DNA of 64,000 nucleotides from Sulfuricurvum sp. PC08-66 (GCA_000830255.1 JQIT01000002.1:369020-433019); one strand, 5' to 3'. Positions 47,634-56,747 are shown, numbered from the stretch's first letter. The notes: generated by a model not told the origin, from the letters alone. A program made the numbers and translations.

Positions 47634-48625
47634 CAACAAATCCTTGGCAAAAGTTCACCGCTAGGGGTCTCCATAAATCGAGACGTCCCCCACGCGCTTT
47701 TGAGTATCACGCGTTGCGGATGTTTTTGGGTCACTTCACCCACCATCGATGCCATCGCGCACACCTCAAAAGTGCGCAAAATTTCGAGCGCTTGGGGGGC
47801 AGACTCTCTAGGCAGTGCCAAGACAAATGTCCCCTCGTTCGCCAATGCGGTGGCTTCAAATCCCAGCATCTCGCAAATGCCCTGCACTTCACGGCTCACG
47901 GGGATTTTCTCCTCATCGACCTCGATACAGACATTGGACTGTCGCGCCCATTCGTTGAGCACCGCCGCCACCCCTCCGCGCGTCGCATCGCGCATCGCGG
48001 TGATTCTCACCCCTGCATCGATGAGCGCTTTGACCTGCGGGTACAATGAGTTGCAGTCGCTTTTGAGGGCGCTACTCATCTGCATTCCCTCACGCGCCGC
48101 GAAAATCGTCGCTCCGTGACACCCGATGTCGCGGTTGATGAGGATAACGTCCGCTTCGCTGATATTGTTGGAGCTGATACCCTCTCTGGCGATTTCGCCT
48201 AGCCCCGTAGTATTGATAAAAATCTTGTCCACGCTCCCCTTGGGCACGACCTTGGTATCGCCGCTCACGACCACCGCACCGTTGATGGCAAGCTCTGCTC
48301 TCATACTCTCGACGATGCGCTCTAGGCTCTCGACCTCGAACCCCTCCTCGATGATGACACTGCACGTGAGATATTTAGGCTGTGCCCCCATCATCGCTAG
48401 GTCATTGCACGTACCGCACACGGCGAGCTTGCCGATGTCTGCCCCCGCGAAGAAGAGCGGACTCACGGTGAAGCTATCGGTTGTCATCGCCCACTTCCCG
48501 ATCACCGCCGCATCTTCACTACGCTCCAAAATTTCGTTTTTGAAGGCTTTGTAAAAGACCTTTTTGATGAGTTCGTTGTTCTCTTCGCCGCCGTTACCTT
48601 GGGCTAATGTGATTGTTTTAGTCAT
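47633..48625 (-). CDS. hypE: Hydrogenase maturation protein HypE
   Basis: HypE dehydrates the carbamoyl group received from HypF to make the cyanide ligands of the iron. From the ATG at 48625 (GAGGA site) it is 330 residues with the AIR-synthase fold ([30 protein letters not shown]). It ends in PRIC with the essential C-terminal cysteine. Its start lies eight bases inside the preceding AT-rich gene, and its ribosome site is within that gene. In most genomes hypE follows hypD directly; here seven other genes stand between them. Confidence 0.97.
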   Translation of the reverse strand: MTKTITLAQGNGGEENNELIKKVFYKAFKNEILERSEDAAVIGKWAMTTDSFTVSPLFFAGADIGKLAVCGTCNDLAMMGAQPKYLTCSVIIEEGFEVESLERIVESMRAELAINGAVVVSGDTKVVPKGSVDKIFINTTGLGEIAREGISSNNISEADVILINRDIGCHGATIFAAREGMQMSSALKSDCNSLYPQVKALIDAGVRITAMRDATRGGVAAVLNEWARQSNVCIEVDEEKIPVSREVQGICEMLGFEATALANEGTFVLALPRESAPQALEILRTFEVCAMASMVGEVTQKHPQRVILKSAWGTSRFMETPSGELLPRIC

Positions 48626-49184
48626 TATTTTCCTCACAACATTGTTGAGATTTTTCTTGAACTTTTTGCCAATATTCTTTATTTTTATGCATAACCGTGC
48701 AAGCATATTTAGTCACATATCTATATAGTTCTGAATGATATTTATTATTTTTACATGAACTTTTTATTCGCGTCGTTTTGCATATTATTTCTTTATTTTT
48801 TTGTGTTTGTTGAATTAAAATATGTATATTTGGCTGATATCTATTCAATAGAGTAAGAGAACATTTCAAAGGTCCAAAAATATATTCATCGTCTTTTTTT
48901 AAAGAACGAATTAATATTCCTCCATATTCATCAGTACCGTTTGAATCAAAACAAATATCGATGCCGTATCGATGAAAGAAAATGTCTCCAGCTAGCTTGT
49001 CTCTTTTTAGTACACCACAATCTTCGTGTTTTTCTTTTTTATAGTAATAAAGTTCTATTTCACAAAAGTCATATATGTCATCATTCACTTTCAATACATA
49101 ATTGTTTATTAAAGTACACATTAAACTATCTACATCGATATTTGAATTTTGAAAACTCTTTAATAAAGATTCGACATTACTCAT
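48618..49184 (-). CDS. AT-rich orphan, possible alkyladenine-glycosylase-fold protein
   Basis: This 188-residue protein is much richer in A+T and in Lys, Asn, Ile and Tyr than its neighbours, which suggests transfer. No family is recognised with certainty. The run CEIELYYY, then HRYGIDICF and YGGILIRSL followed by GPLK, resembles in order the eukaryotic-type 3-methyladenine glycosylase AAG (ETEAY, YGM..C.N, VLLRALEP, GPG). If so, the first Glu of EIELY would take the catalytic position. That is inference from memory of the family. It overlaps the preceding orphan by four bases and hypE by eight. Confidence 0.6.
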   Translation of the reverse strand: MSNVESLLKSFQNSNIDVDSLMCTLINNYVLKVNDDIYDFCEIELYYYKKEKHEDCGVLKRDKLAGDIFFHRYGIDICFDSNGTDEYGGILIRSLKKDDEYIFGPLKCSLTLLNRYQPNIHILIQQTQKNKEIICKTTRIKSSCKNNKYHSELYRYVTKYACTVMHKNKEYWQKVQEKSQQCCEENND

Positions 49185-49393
49185 AGCAATTCCAATTTAT
49201 TCAACGTCTTACAAAAGTTTTCCCAATCGTGTATATATATGCCATAATCGCCCTCGAGCAATAGACACGTTTTGCCTGTCGCACTTTTCTTCCAAGTGGT
49301 ATAAAAAGGTAGCTTTTTTATATCACTCTCCAATACATAGTTGCACCCAACGCCTTGGTGTATATTCAATCCATAAGATGTTTGTGCTTTCAT
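49181..49393 (-). CDS. AT-rich orphan small protein
   Basis: This 70-residue protein starts at the ATG at 49393 with an AGGAGC site. It has aromatic-rich stretches (LPFYTTWKK, GDYGIYIHDWENF) and no family is recognised. It lies 39 bases after mksB and overlaps the next orphan by the four bases ATGA. Both orphans share the A+T-rich codon use, so they probably arrived together. An accessory or immunity-like partner of the 188-residue protein is possible, but nothing shows it. Confidence 0.62.
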   Translation of the reverse strand: MKAQTSYGLNIHQGVGCNYVLESDIKKLPFYTTWKKSATGKTCLLLEGDYGIYIHDWENFCKTLNKLELL

Positions 49394-49432
49394 AGTTGCT
49401 CCTATAGTTTTATGCATAATTGCACCCCTTCC

Positions 49433-52400
49433 CTACACATTCAGCCCGATAGCTTCAAACTCATTCTGCGCATTTTTGCGGAATCGATAGTATTTGATTT
49501 CGTCGGGTTTGGAGTAGGTAGGCTCTGGCGTGACGAAGACGATTTTGAATCCTTTGGCATTGGCGAAGGTGCGTAGGCGCTCTTGGTTGACACTGTGCAG
49601 GCGCGATACCTCATCGACGATGAGGAAAAAGGGCGTTTTTTCTTGGGTGATGAAGAGCTGCAAAATAGCCACGGCAATAGCGATTTTGAGTAGCATACTG
49701 CCCCCTGTGGAGCTTTCGTTTTTGAGCTGTACGACTTGCGAAATGGCTTTGCCATTCTCAACGAAGGAGAGGCTCAAATCGATGGTATCTTGGAGTGAAA
49801 TGGCGCTCCCTTTGAGCTCTTGCTTGATATCTTTGAACTTCTCTTCAAGCTTCTCTAGCGCCTTGTAGACCTCCTCTTTGTCATAAAAGAGCGAGCTTTC
49901 GCCCAATATCGCGCTGATGTGTCGCACCATTTCGCGTAGCTCCTCGAGGAGTCGAGCGACGCTTTTTTTGTCCCCTGATTTGGTCTCGAGGCGGATGTTT
50001 TGTATCACCCCAAAATCGATGGTCGAGAGGTTTTTGTTGATACGTGCCACTTGCGAGAGGAATTTATCCTCACTGTCGCTAAAGACCGACATCTTTTGCG
50101 GCAAGAGGTTTTGGATGAAATTGAGGAATTTTTTGTGCCCGCTTTGTTTGAGCATCTCGAGTTTTTTGGCTTTGAACTCTACTATCTCTTCGAGTTTGAG
50201 CAATACATTGGGCAGTTGCGAGAGGTAGGCGTGCTCATGGAACTCCTCGAGAGCGAAGGAGATTTCGATTTCGTTTTGCATATTTTTGAGGCTATTGAGT
50301 CGTCCTAGCTTCTCTCCCAAGGTCGCTTTGGTGTTTTTGTAGTGCGCGATTGTCGCCGCGTAGGCATCCACATGCTCTTTGAGGTAGGTCTGGGTAGAGA
50401 GTGGCGTTGCCATCTCGAAGCTCTCACGTATCGCCTCAAAGGCTTCGAGTCCACTTTTGACCATTTTTTGTTCTATCGATAGTGCACGTTTGGCTTCGAC
50501 CAACTCCTCTTTGCGCGCTTCGTAGCGCTCGATTTTCTCCTCGAGGCGTTTGACAAACTGCGCATTGTTGAGCTTGGTGCGCTCTTGGGTGTTTTGCAGT
50601 GCACCCAAGCTCGCGATGCGACCTTGCTGCTCCTCATATTCGCGCAAAAAATCTTGCGCGCGCAGGGCCGATTGGTACGCCTGCTTGTTCTCTTCTAGGG
50701 CATGTTCTAGCTCGATGAGGCGCGCATCGGTGGAGATGCTGTTGCGCTTTTGCTCATGGGTGCGAATGGTTTGGGTGATGCGCTCTTGGGCGGCGATGCG
50801 CTCCTGCTCCAAGAGCTCTTTGGCGACATGCAGGCTCTTTTCATACGCCTCTTTGCGCTCCTCGATAGCGTGTGCGGTGCGTTTGCGTGCCATGCGAAGC
50901 TCTTTGTGCTGTGTATCGATGACCTCACGGGTGCTAGCAATCTCACGCCCATACCCCTCGATGGCAAATCGATGCGCTTTTTCTTCGTTGGCATGCGAGG
51001 CTTTGAGTGCGGCGGTCGCTTTTGCCTCCTCTTGCTGGAGGGCTTGACGCTCACTTTTGAGTGCTTCTACTTGTGCTTCCAGAGAGGCTATGTGCGAAAT
51101 GAGGCTATTTTTTTGGGTTTCATAATCGTGTAGCGCACTCTCCCATGCGTTTTTGTGCGCTTGACGCGCTTCGAGATAGCTTTGTTGGAGGGTTTCGAGA
51201 GCCACTTCGAGCGATTGGAGCTTTTGGTGCGCCTCCTCTTTGGTCGGCAACGTTTTGAGCTGTTGCGTCTCTAGGGCAATGCCCACCACTGCACCGCCCA
51301 AAAGTCGCGGCTGTAACTCCTCGATACTGCGCTCCAAAAGCGACGAGTCTAGCAATGGATAGAGCTGTTTCTCCCATCCATCGACCTCCTCGTCCAAGAA
51401 GGCTTTGAAGGTGTTGGGCTTGGTCTCTAGCATCGAGGCATAAAGGGTGCGCTCTTTTTGGAGATGCGCTAGCTCTTTGGTGTAGTTTTTCTCATCGAGA
51501 AGTTCGCGCTCTTTGTGGGCACGCTCTAGCTCTTGGTGCTCATAGAGCATCTCGCGCAGTTGCGCACGGTGTGCTTCGAGGGTTTCGTGGCTCTTTTGAC
51601 TTCGCAGGGCATGGGCTTGGAGCGCTTCGTCGTGGTGCTTTTGGAGTGCGATAAGCGCGTTTTTGTGCTCTTGGGTACGCGCAAGCAGACGTGCCTTCTC
51701 CTCCTCGATAGAGTTTTCAAACGCTTTTATCTCTGTCTCTAGGTCGCTTTGGGCGTATTTGGCTTGCTGCTCTTGCTGCTCTAGGAGGTGCTCTAGGTGT
51801 TGGCTCTCCTCTTGGAGATGCTCTTTGAGCTCCAACGTTTTGGCGTAGATTTTGCCCTCATAGGTGCGCGCTATTTCGTGGTCGCGCTGATACTGTAATG
51901 CCTCAATCTCCTTATCGATGCTTTGGCGGGCATCCTCGAACCCCTTTTTGAGTTGCAATGTATCCTCACGCAGACGCTCTTGAAGCTTCTCGATACTCTC
52001 GATGCCTTGCGCTTTTTGACGCGCTTCCAAAAGTGCATCGGCACTAAATCTATTTTTGAGGTCGCGCACACGCTCGATTTCCAACTCCAACGTATTGGCG
52101 TAGAGGCGATAGCGCTCTTGCCATTTGGCCAGGGTCTTGGTCTTGATACGCAACAGCTCTCTGTTTTTGAGGCTTTGGTTCTCATGTCGCTCTAGTGCCG
52201 TGGCGAGTTTGGCGTACGCCTCCTGCTCCACGCCCACGCGGTAGGCAATCTCACCGCGTAGCACTGTGATGCGCTCCTCCATCGCCAAAAGCTCCTCTTT
52301 GAGGGTGTAGGCACTCTCGATGGTGGTTTTGTGCTTTTCAAACTCTTTGAAAAAGCGATACCCCGATTGAAACTCATAAATTTTTTGCAGGTACGCTTCG

Positions 52401-53002
52401 TGGTTGAAATCGATGACATTTTTTTCGTAATCGAGTGTCGTTTGAATCGCTTTTTTGATGCTTTTGGCATCGATGATAGATTTATCGATGTTGAAAATCT
52501 CGTTGAAAAGCTCCAAAAATATCTCGCTGTTGCCCACAGGTGCGAAGACGAAATCGGCGTAGCGTTTGTCGTGCCCGTAGACGATGTCGCGGTATTCGCC
52601 CAATGATTTAACCGTTTTTTTGAGGCTTCCCTCTTTGATATAGGCTTTGATTCGCTCCAAATCGTAGAGATTGCGATGCTCATCCATGATGCGCTCTAGG
52701 GCGAAGGATTGCTTGGAGAAGAGCTTGATAATTTCGCCTGCGCTTTTGTAGAGGAAGATAAAAAAATCGTCAAAAACATAGATGATGTAGGAGTCTTGGT
52801 AGGCGAAGTAGTACTCTTTGAACCCCTCCTTGTCGCTAGGGATGCCCAGATGGCGCGCATCGGCGCTAAAGAGGTAGTGCAGTGCACGAATGACAGTGGT
52901 CTTGCCACTGCCGTTGTCACCTAAAAAAAAGAGATCTTTTTGGAGATTGACATCGAGGAAGCTGAAATTAGCGGAGTTGATAAGGTAGAGATTTTTGATC
53001 AT
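49433..53002 (-). CDS. mksB: SMC-like condensin ATPase, MksB/JetC family
   Basis: This 1189-residue SMC-type protein has Walker A GDNGSGKT at residues 28-35. Very long coiled coils fill about 230-1000, rich in Glu/Lys/Gln/Ala heptads. The C-terminal head shows the signature STGGSMLLKIAIAV (from about 1098) and Walker B FFLIVDEVSR (about 1125). It is longer than Pseudomonas MksB and nearer to JetC in size. It begins directly after the mksE stop (TAAATG). The proteins of this family form loop-extruding condensins that act in chromosome arrangement or plasmid elimination. Which role applies here cannot be told from sequence. Confidence 0.9.
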   Translation of the reverse strand: MIKNLYLINSANFSFLDVNLQKDLFFLGDNGSGKTTVIRALHYLFSADARHLGIPSDKEGFKEYYFAYQDSYIIYVFDDFFIFLYKSAGEIIKLFSKQSFALERIMDEHRNLYDLERIKAYIKEGSLKKTVKSLGEYRDIVYGHDKRYADFVFAPVGNSEIFLELFNEIFNIDKSIIDAKSIKKAIQTTLDYEKNVIDFNHEAYLQKIYEFQSGYRFFKEFEKHKTTIESAYTLKEELLAMEERITVLRGEIAYRVGVEQEAYAKLATALERHENQSLKNRELLRIKTKTLAKWQERYRLYANTLELEIERVRDLKNRFSADALLEARQKAQGIESIEKLQERLREDTLQLKKGFEDARQSIDKEIEALQYQRDHEIARTYEGKIYAKTLELKEHLQEESQHLEHLLEQQEQQAKYAQSDLETEIKAFENSIEEEKARLLARTQEHKNALIALQKHHDEALQAHALRSQKSHETLEAHRAQLREMLYEHQELERAHKERELLDEKNYTKELAHLQKERTLYASMLETKPNTFKAFLDEEVDGWEKQLYPLLDSSLLERSIEELQPRLLGGAVVGIALETQQLKTLPTKEEAHQKLQSLEVALETLQQSYLEARQAHKNAWESALHDYETQKNSLISHIASLEAQVEALKSERQALQQEEAKATAALKASHANEEKAHRFAIEGYGREIASTREVIDTQHKELRMARKRTAHAIEERKEAYEKSLHVAKELLEQERIAAQERITQTIRTHEQKRNSISTDARLIELEHALEENKQAYQSALRAQDFLREYEEQQGRIASLGALQNTQERTKLNNAQFVKRLEEKIERYEARKEELVEAKRALSIEQKMVKSGLEAFEAIRESFEMATPLSTQTYLKEHVDAYAATIAHYKNTKATLGEKLGRLNSLKNMQNEIEISFALEEFHEHAYLSQLPNVLLKLEEIVEFKAKKLEMLKQSGHKKFLNFIQNLLPQKMSVFSDSEDKFLSQVARINKNLSTIDFGVIQNIRLETKSGDKKSVARLLEELREMVRHISAILGESSLFYDKEEVYKALEKLEEKFKDIKQELKGSAISLQDTIDLSLSFVENGKAISQVVQLKNESSTGGSMLLKIAIAVAILQLFITQEKTPFFLIVDEVSRLHSVNQERLRTFANAKGFKIVFVTPEPTYSKPDEIKYYRFRKNAQNEFEAIGLNV

Positions 53003-53533
53003 TTAGAGTACCACGCTTTGTACGATTTTGATGTAATACTCCAAGGCAGAGAGCACCACATAGGTATCCTTGGTGTCGCTGTCACGCTTTTCGAGGATGT
53101 GACCCTTTTCGAGTAGCTCAAAAAAGCGCTCCACCCCCTCCATAGGGTCAGTGGTCTTGAAAAGGTAGGCGAATTTTTGCTCCAAAAGTCCATCCTCTTT
53201 TTGTTTGAGCTGGACGATAAAATCGCTCTGTTTGAGAAGCGTACCGCGCTGTACATAAGGGAAGAGCTGCTTGAGTATGGCGATGCACAAAATCATATTT
53301 TTGTGATTGTTGAAGAAGGCTTGCAGTTCGGCATCGTTCATCTTTTCGCGTTTTGCCATATAAAAATAGCCGTTTTCACCCACCAGCTCGAAGCCGATTT
53401 TGCGCACCAATTGCCCAAGCTCCTCGAAATTCTCCTCAATCATCAAGAAATTGGCTTCATCGATGTACTTTTGGGAATTGATAGAGACCAACACCCCTTT
53501 GCTCAAAAGTTTAAAAACCTCTTCTAGACCCAT
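53003..53533 (-). CDS. mksE: Condensin KITE-type subunit, MksE/JetB-like
   Basis: This 176-residue mostly helical protein fits in size, charge and position with MksE/JetB, the winged-helix partner that binds the kleisin. Visible stretches include EVFKLLSKGVLVSINSQKY at the start and a C-terminal winged-helix-like end (FFELLEKGHILEKRD). It overlaps the end of mksF by ten bases and abuts mksB, the canonical F-E-B order. Sequence similarity in this family is weak, so the call relies strongly on context. Confidence 0.82.
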   Translation of the reverse strand: MGLEEVFKLLSKGVLVSINSQKYIDEANFLMIEENFEELGQLVRKIGFELVGENGYFYMAKREKMNDAELQAFFNNHKNMILCIAILKQLFPYVQRGTLLKQSDFIVQLKQKEDGLLEQKFAYLFKTTDPMEGVERFFELLEKGHILEKRDSDTKDTYVVLSALEYYIKIVQSVVL

Positions 53534-54618
53534 TGTGCGACCCTTATTCCGTGATGATTGTACCCTTGCGCGAAACGCACTTCGGGATTGGCTACGATGT
53601 GCATGTAGACCTTGAATGCCTCTTCTAAAAGCTCTCTCTCCTCATAGCGCGCCAACTGTGGATGCGCATAAACAAAGGCAAAAATATCCTCAGGTCTATG
53701 CGCTTGCAGTGCCTCGATAATCTCCTCGACATCCACCAGCTCCAGCTTTTGTGTCTCTTGGGCTTTGACGGGGGCGTTTTTGACCGCTTTGGGTTGCGCT
53801 ATGGTGTGCAGTAGCTCGTGAAGCACACGGTGAAGCTTGACCGTGTCACGCTCCTGCGCGAAATAGAGGACGCGATTTTTTTGACTAGGCGCAATCGTGT
53901 AGTAGCTGTAGAGGGCATGACGCGCCAAATAGCTCTCTAGCGCAAGCGTCTCTTCGCTCAAAATTTGGTTGGCAAGCTGCATAAACTGCTTGTTTTGCAG
54001 ACGACGTTTTTTGGTCTGCACCAAAAAGGCGTTGAGCACCTTGATGTAGTCGTCGATTTTTTCGATGTACCCCAAAAGCGGTACGGCGATACTTTGCAAC
54101 AGCGTATCGATGCTAGGTTCTACCCCGCGCAGCTCTCCCCGAAAGAGCACCCCGATTTTATCGTTGGCGGCGATAAGCTCTCCCAACTTTTCGAGAATAT
54201 CTGAAGCATTCTCGATGAGAATATCTATCTCTTGCGAGGTGTCGTTTTCTAGACGCAACAAAAGCACAGAAATCTCTCTGTCGCGGTTGTGGAATTTGAA
54301 ATAGAGATTTTCAATGAGCGCGACCATCACACCCACATAGTGCGCACCACCCCCTTCGAGGTAGCGTTTTTTCGCTTTGACCAGCTCCTTGTACTCGTTT
54401 TCGTAGTTGCCAAAAATAACGGTGTAGTCGATACGCTGAAGGAGTGAATCGGCGAAGTTGAGGTAGTTTTTGTTGAGTTTGTAGCGGTCATTGATTTTGA
54501 CAAAGAGCGTCGATTCGACCAACTGCGGCGCGACATGCTCTAGTGCGCCTTCGCGGTAGGCTCTATCGATACTCTCTTTGTGGGTGTAGAGAAGCTTGAG
54601 AAGTTCAGAGTGTTTCAT
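53524..54618 (-). CDS. mksF: Condensin kleisin-type subunit, MksF/JetA-like
   Basis: This protein is 364 residues from the ATG at 54618, which overlaps the stop of the PIN gene (ATGA). It is helical with a winged-helix-like N-terminus (HSELLKLLYTHKESIDRAY), a long middle helix bundle and a C-terminal domain after an Ala/Lys-rich linker near 290. Length and order match MksF/JetA, which bridges the SMC heads. An upstream start at 54636 is possible but has no better ribosome site. Confidence 0.82.
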   Translation of the reverse strand: MKHSELLKLLYTHKESIDRAYREGALEHVAPQLVESTLFVKINDRYKLNKNYLNFADSLLQRIDYTVIFGNYENEYKELVKAKKRYLEGGGAHYVGVMVALIENLYFKFHNRDREISVLLLRLENDTSQEIDILIENASDILEKLGELIAANDKIGVLFRGELRGVEPSIDTLLQSIAVPLLGYIEKIDDYIKVLNAFLVQTKKRRLQNKQFMQLANQILSEETLALESYLARHALYSYYTIAPSQKNRVLYFAQERDTVKLHRVLHELLHTIAQPKAVKNAPVKAQETQKLELVDVEEIIEALQAHRPEDIFAFVYAHPQLARYEERELLEEAFKVYMHIVANPEVRFAQGYNHHGIRVAQWV

Positions 54619-55040
54619 AGTCCCAACCTCTCGCACAACGCTTTGCTGCTTATCGTCTCGATATTTTCTGTAGCAAAAGCCGCATCGTTGGTCAATATAA
54701 GCTCACACCCCTCTTTTTGTGCCAACACGAATTGCAAGGTATCCTCCAAATCCACAAAACGGCTCTCTTGAAGCATCAGTTGTGTAGCCATATTCACCTC
54801 TTTGTTGGCAAAAGGGATAAGCTGAAGTGTTTTGGTGAGGGCTTGAATATTCCCAAGCGCCTCTTTTTTGCTCTTTTTGGCATTGAGGTAGTAAATCGTC
54901 GTCACCAAATCGCAACTCGTAAAAAGGTGTGCGTGTTGCAATAAATAGGTGTAGGCTTTGACGCTGTAAGCATGCGAGGCTCTTTGCGCATCGAGAATAT
55001 CCAACAAAATATTGGCATCGACAAAGACCTTTTTAGTCAT
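54615..55040 (-). CDS. PIN-domain ribonuclease toxin, VapC-like
   Basis: This 141-residue PIN protein starts at the ATG at 55040. Conserved acidic residues are visible in VFVDANILLDILD (Asp8), FVDLEDTLQF and ILTNDAAF, which form the metal site of VapC-type ribonucleases. It overlaps the upstream ribbon-helix-helix gene by eight bases and the downstream mksF by three. It is thus the toxin of a pair embedded at the head of the condensin operon. Confidence 0.85.
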   Translation of the reverse strand: MTKKVFVDANILLDILDAQRASHAYSVKAYTYLLQHAHLFTSCDLVTTIYYLNAKKSKKEALGNIQALTKTLQLIPFANKEVNMATQLMLQESRFVDLEDTLQFVLAQKEGCELILTNDAAFATENIETISSKALCERLGL

Positions 55041-55266
55041 GCATCTGCGCCTTTGTCGATTGGATACTCTCATGGATAAGGGCACCCGCCGCCATGGGCA
55101 CTATCGAACGAAACGCCTCCAATTTTTCCTCGACGGAGTAGGCGATGTAGCGCTCTTCGATAAGCGTCTTGACAATTTCGGTTTGCGTTTTTTGCTCTTT
55201 TTGGGCGATAAATTCTAGATGTGTCGCTATCTCTTGGTCAAAAATAAAATTTTTTCGTACCGTCAC
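55033..55266 (-). CDS. Ribbon-helix-helix antitoxin
   Basis: This 77-residue protein starts at GTG with an AGGAG site seven bases upstream. The N-terminal beta strand and helices (MTVRKNFIFDQEIATHLEFI, then TQTEIVKTLIEER) are typical of CopG/RHH antitoxins. The C-terminal half would bind the PIN toxin. It is the first gene of the inserted block. CGTA/TACG words recur in the 58-base gap before it and may be its operator. Confidence 0.82.
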   Translation of the reverse strand: MTVRKNFIFDQEIATHLEFIAQKEQKTQTEIVKTLIEERYIAYSVEEKLEAFRSIVPMAAGALIHESIQSTKAQMHD

Positions 55267-55295
55267 AAGAGGCTCCTACGTATAAAAATATATGT

Positions 55296-55301
55296 ATTGT
55301 A
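55296..55301 (-). promoter_or_regulatory. Possible -10 box of the toxin-antitoxin/condensin block
   Basis: On the minus strand ACGATACAATACA gives a TACAAT box 29 bases before the GTG of the antitoxin. It lies in an AT-rich gap with CGTA words at 55279-55282, 55303-55306 and 55321-55324, and TACG words at 55277, 55309 and 55315. Such repeats are common in RHH operators. If used, the block has its own promoter apart from hypBCD. Confidence 0.4.
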
Positions 55302-55324
55302 TCGTAAGTACGAATACGTGCGTA

Positions 55325-56482
55325 TCACATCTTCAACGTGCCATATCGATAGTACGCCGCGCACGCTCCCTCACTGCTGACCATACAGCTACCCAAGGGG
55401 CTAGAGGGTTTGCAGGCAGTGCCAAAAACCTTGCAATCATGCGGCTTAGCCTGCCCGCGCAAAATTGTCCCGCAGATGCACAATCGATGGTCATCGATAG
55501 GGGTATTGGGCAATATCGAGGCATAGAGCACTTCAGCATCGTATGCCGCAAATTGCGCACGTAATTTGAGTGCGCTTTGGGCAATATCCCCAATACCGCG
55601 CCATCGAAAGTGCTCTCGTGGTTCCATATATCGCTCTACCATTGATTGGGCGCGGACGTTGCCCTCGAAGCTCACGAGTCGTTTGTACTGCACCTCTAGG
55701 TCGCTACGACCCTCGAGTCGCTGGTCGATGAGCATCTCGATAGCCTCCATCATATCGACAGGCTCAAATCCCGCCACCACCACAGGCGTGCCATAGTCGC
55801 GCGGGAAGGGCGCATAAATTTTGCTCCCTGTAATGACACTCACATGCGAGGGTCCTACGAAGGCGTCGATAGCGCTTTGACCATCTGCAAGTAGCAGATG
55901 CATCGCTTGGGGGACGGTGACGTGATTGATATGCAGAGCTACATTCTCGATACCCTGCGCGATGAGTGCCTCTAACAGTGCCGCTGTCATAGGGGTCGTC
56001 GTCTCAAATCCGATGGCAAAAAAGATGATTTTTTTGGCGGGATTTTCGCGCGCTATGGCCAACACATCCAAGGGCGAATAGACGTAGCGCACATCAGCAC
56101 CACGGGCGCGGGCATCTTGGAGAGAGCCTAAAGAGCCAGGGACTTTTATCATGTCGCCAAGTGTGACGAGAATGACATCTGGCATCATGACTAGCGTATA
56201 GGCGTGGTCGACGCGCTCCTTGGGCATGATGCACACAGGGCACCCTGGACCATGAATGAACTCTACATTGGCAGGCAAAAGTTGGGTGAGTCCATATTTC
56301 ATCAGGGTGTGCGTATGTCCGCCACACACCTCCATGATGCGAAATGTTTTCTCCAATTTTTGCGCTTTTTGGGCGATACGTGCGGCAAAGGCACGAATCA
56401 CTTCGGGGTTGCGAAACCCCTCGTAGAGGTCTACTAGCTCTAGCTTGGGCACGCTTCTAGCCTCGGTTTTCACAATTGTCAT
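55325..56482 (-). CDS. hypD: Hydrogenase maturation protein HypD
   Basis: HypD carries the Fe(CN)2CO unit with HypC. From the ATG at 56482 it is 385 residues. Key motifs are CGGHTHTLMKYG, GPGCPVC and GFETTTPMT, plus the C-terminal [4Fe-4S] segment with CICGTILRG, DCKVFGTAC and GACAAYYRYG. Its start lies 26 bases inside hypC. In the usual order hypE would follow; here the toxin-antitoxin/condensin block does. Confidence 0.96.
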   Translation of the reverse strand: MTIVKTEARSVPKLELVDLYEGFRNPEVIRAFAARIAQKAQKLEKTFRIMEVCGGHTHTLMKYGLTQLLPANVEFIHGPGCPVCIMPKERVDHAYTLVMMPDVILVTLGDMIKVPGSLGSLQDARARGADVRYVYSPLDVLAIARENPAKKIIFFAIGFETTTPMTAALLEALIAQGIENVALHINHVTVPQAMHLLLADGQSAIDAFVGPSHVSVITGSKIYAPFPRDYGTPVVVAGFEPVDMMEAIEMLIDQRLEGRSDLEVQYKRLVSFEGNVRAQSMVERYMEPREHFRWRGIGDIAQSALKLRAQFAAYDAEVLYASILPNTPIDDHRLCICGTILRGQAKPHDCKVFGTACKPSSPLGSCMVSSEGACAAYYRYGTLKM

Positions 56483-56744
56483 CGTCGATAATTGCCGCAC
56501 GCCTTGCATCCTCGTCCATGATCGAGAGGATTTCATTGTAGACGCGCAAGGATTCCAGCGCATCGGCTTCATCGATAGTGTTCATCACAAAGCCGATGTG
56601 CAAGAGGACGAAATCGCCTATCTTGACACTGCCTGCTTCCATCAAATCCAAGCTGGCACTACGCAACACACCCATCGTATCGACGGTGACGCTGTTGGTG
56701 GTCTCATCGATGGCGACGACCTTACTAGGAATAGAGAGACACAT
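56457..56744 (-). CDS. hypC: Hydrogenase assembly chaperone HypC
   Basis: This is a 95-residue chaperone starting MCLSIPSKV with the essential Cys2, which bridges iron to HypD and binds the large-subunit precursor. The beta-barrel core (VKIGDFVLLHIGFVM) is intact. The N-terminal residue after methionine is the key cysteine, so the start is secure. It lies three bases after hypB and overlaps hypD. Confidence 0.97.
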   Translation of the reverse strand: MCLSIPSKVVAIDETTNSVTVDTMGVLRSASLDLMEAGSVKIGDFVLLHIGFVMNTIDEADALESLRVYNEILSIMDEDARRAAIIDDDNCENRG

Positions 56745-56747
56745 GCT

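Noticed and set aside
47579-48119. Two overlapping plus-strand frames opposite hypA/hypE
   Set aside because: Antisense shadows; the hyp proteins on the minus strand are certain.
48618-49393. The two AT-rich genes as remnants of a JetD/MksG nuclease
   Set aside because: They are separate intact frames with their own start sites, together far shorter than JetD, and show no toprim-like motif.
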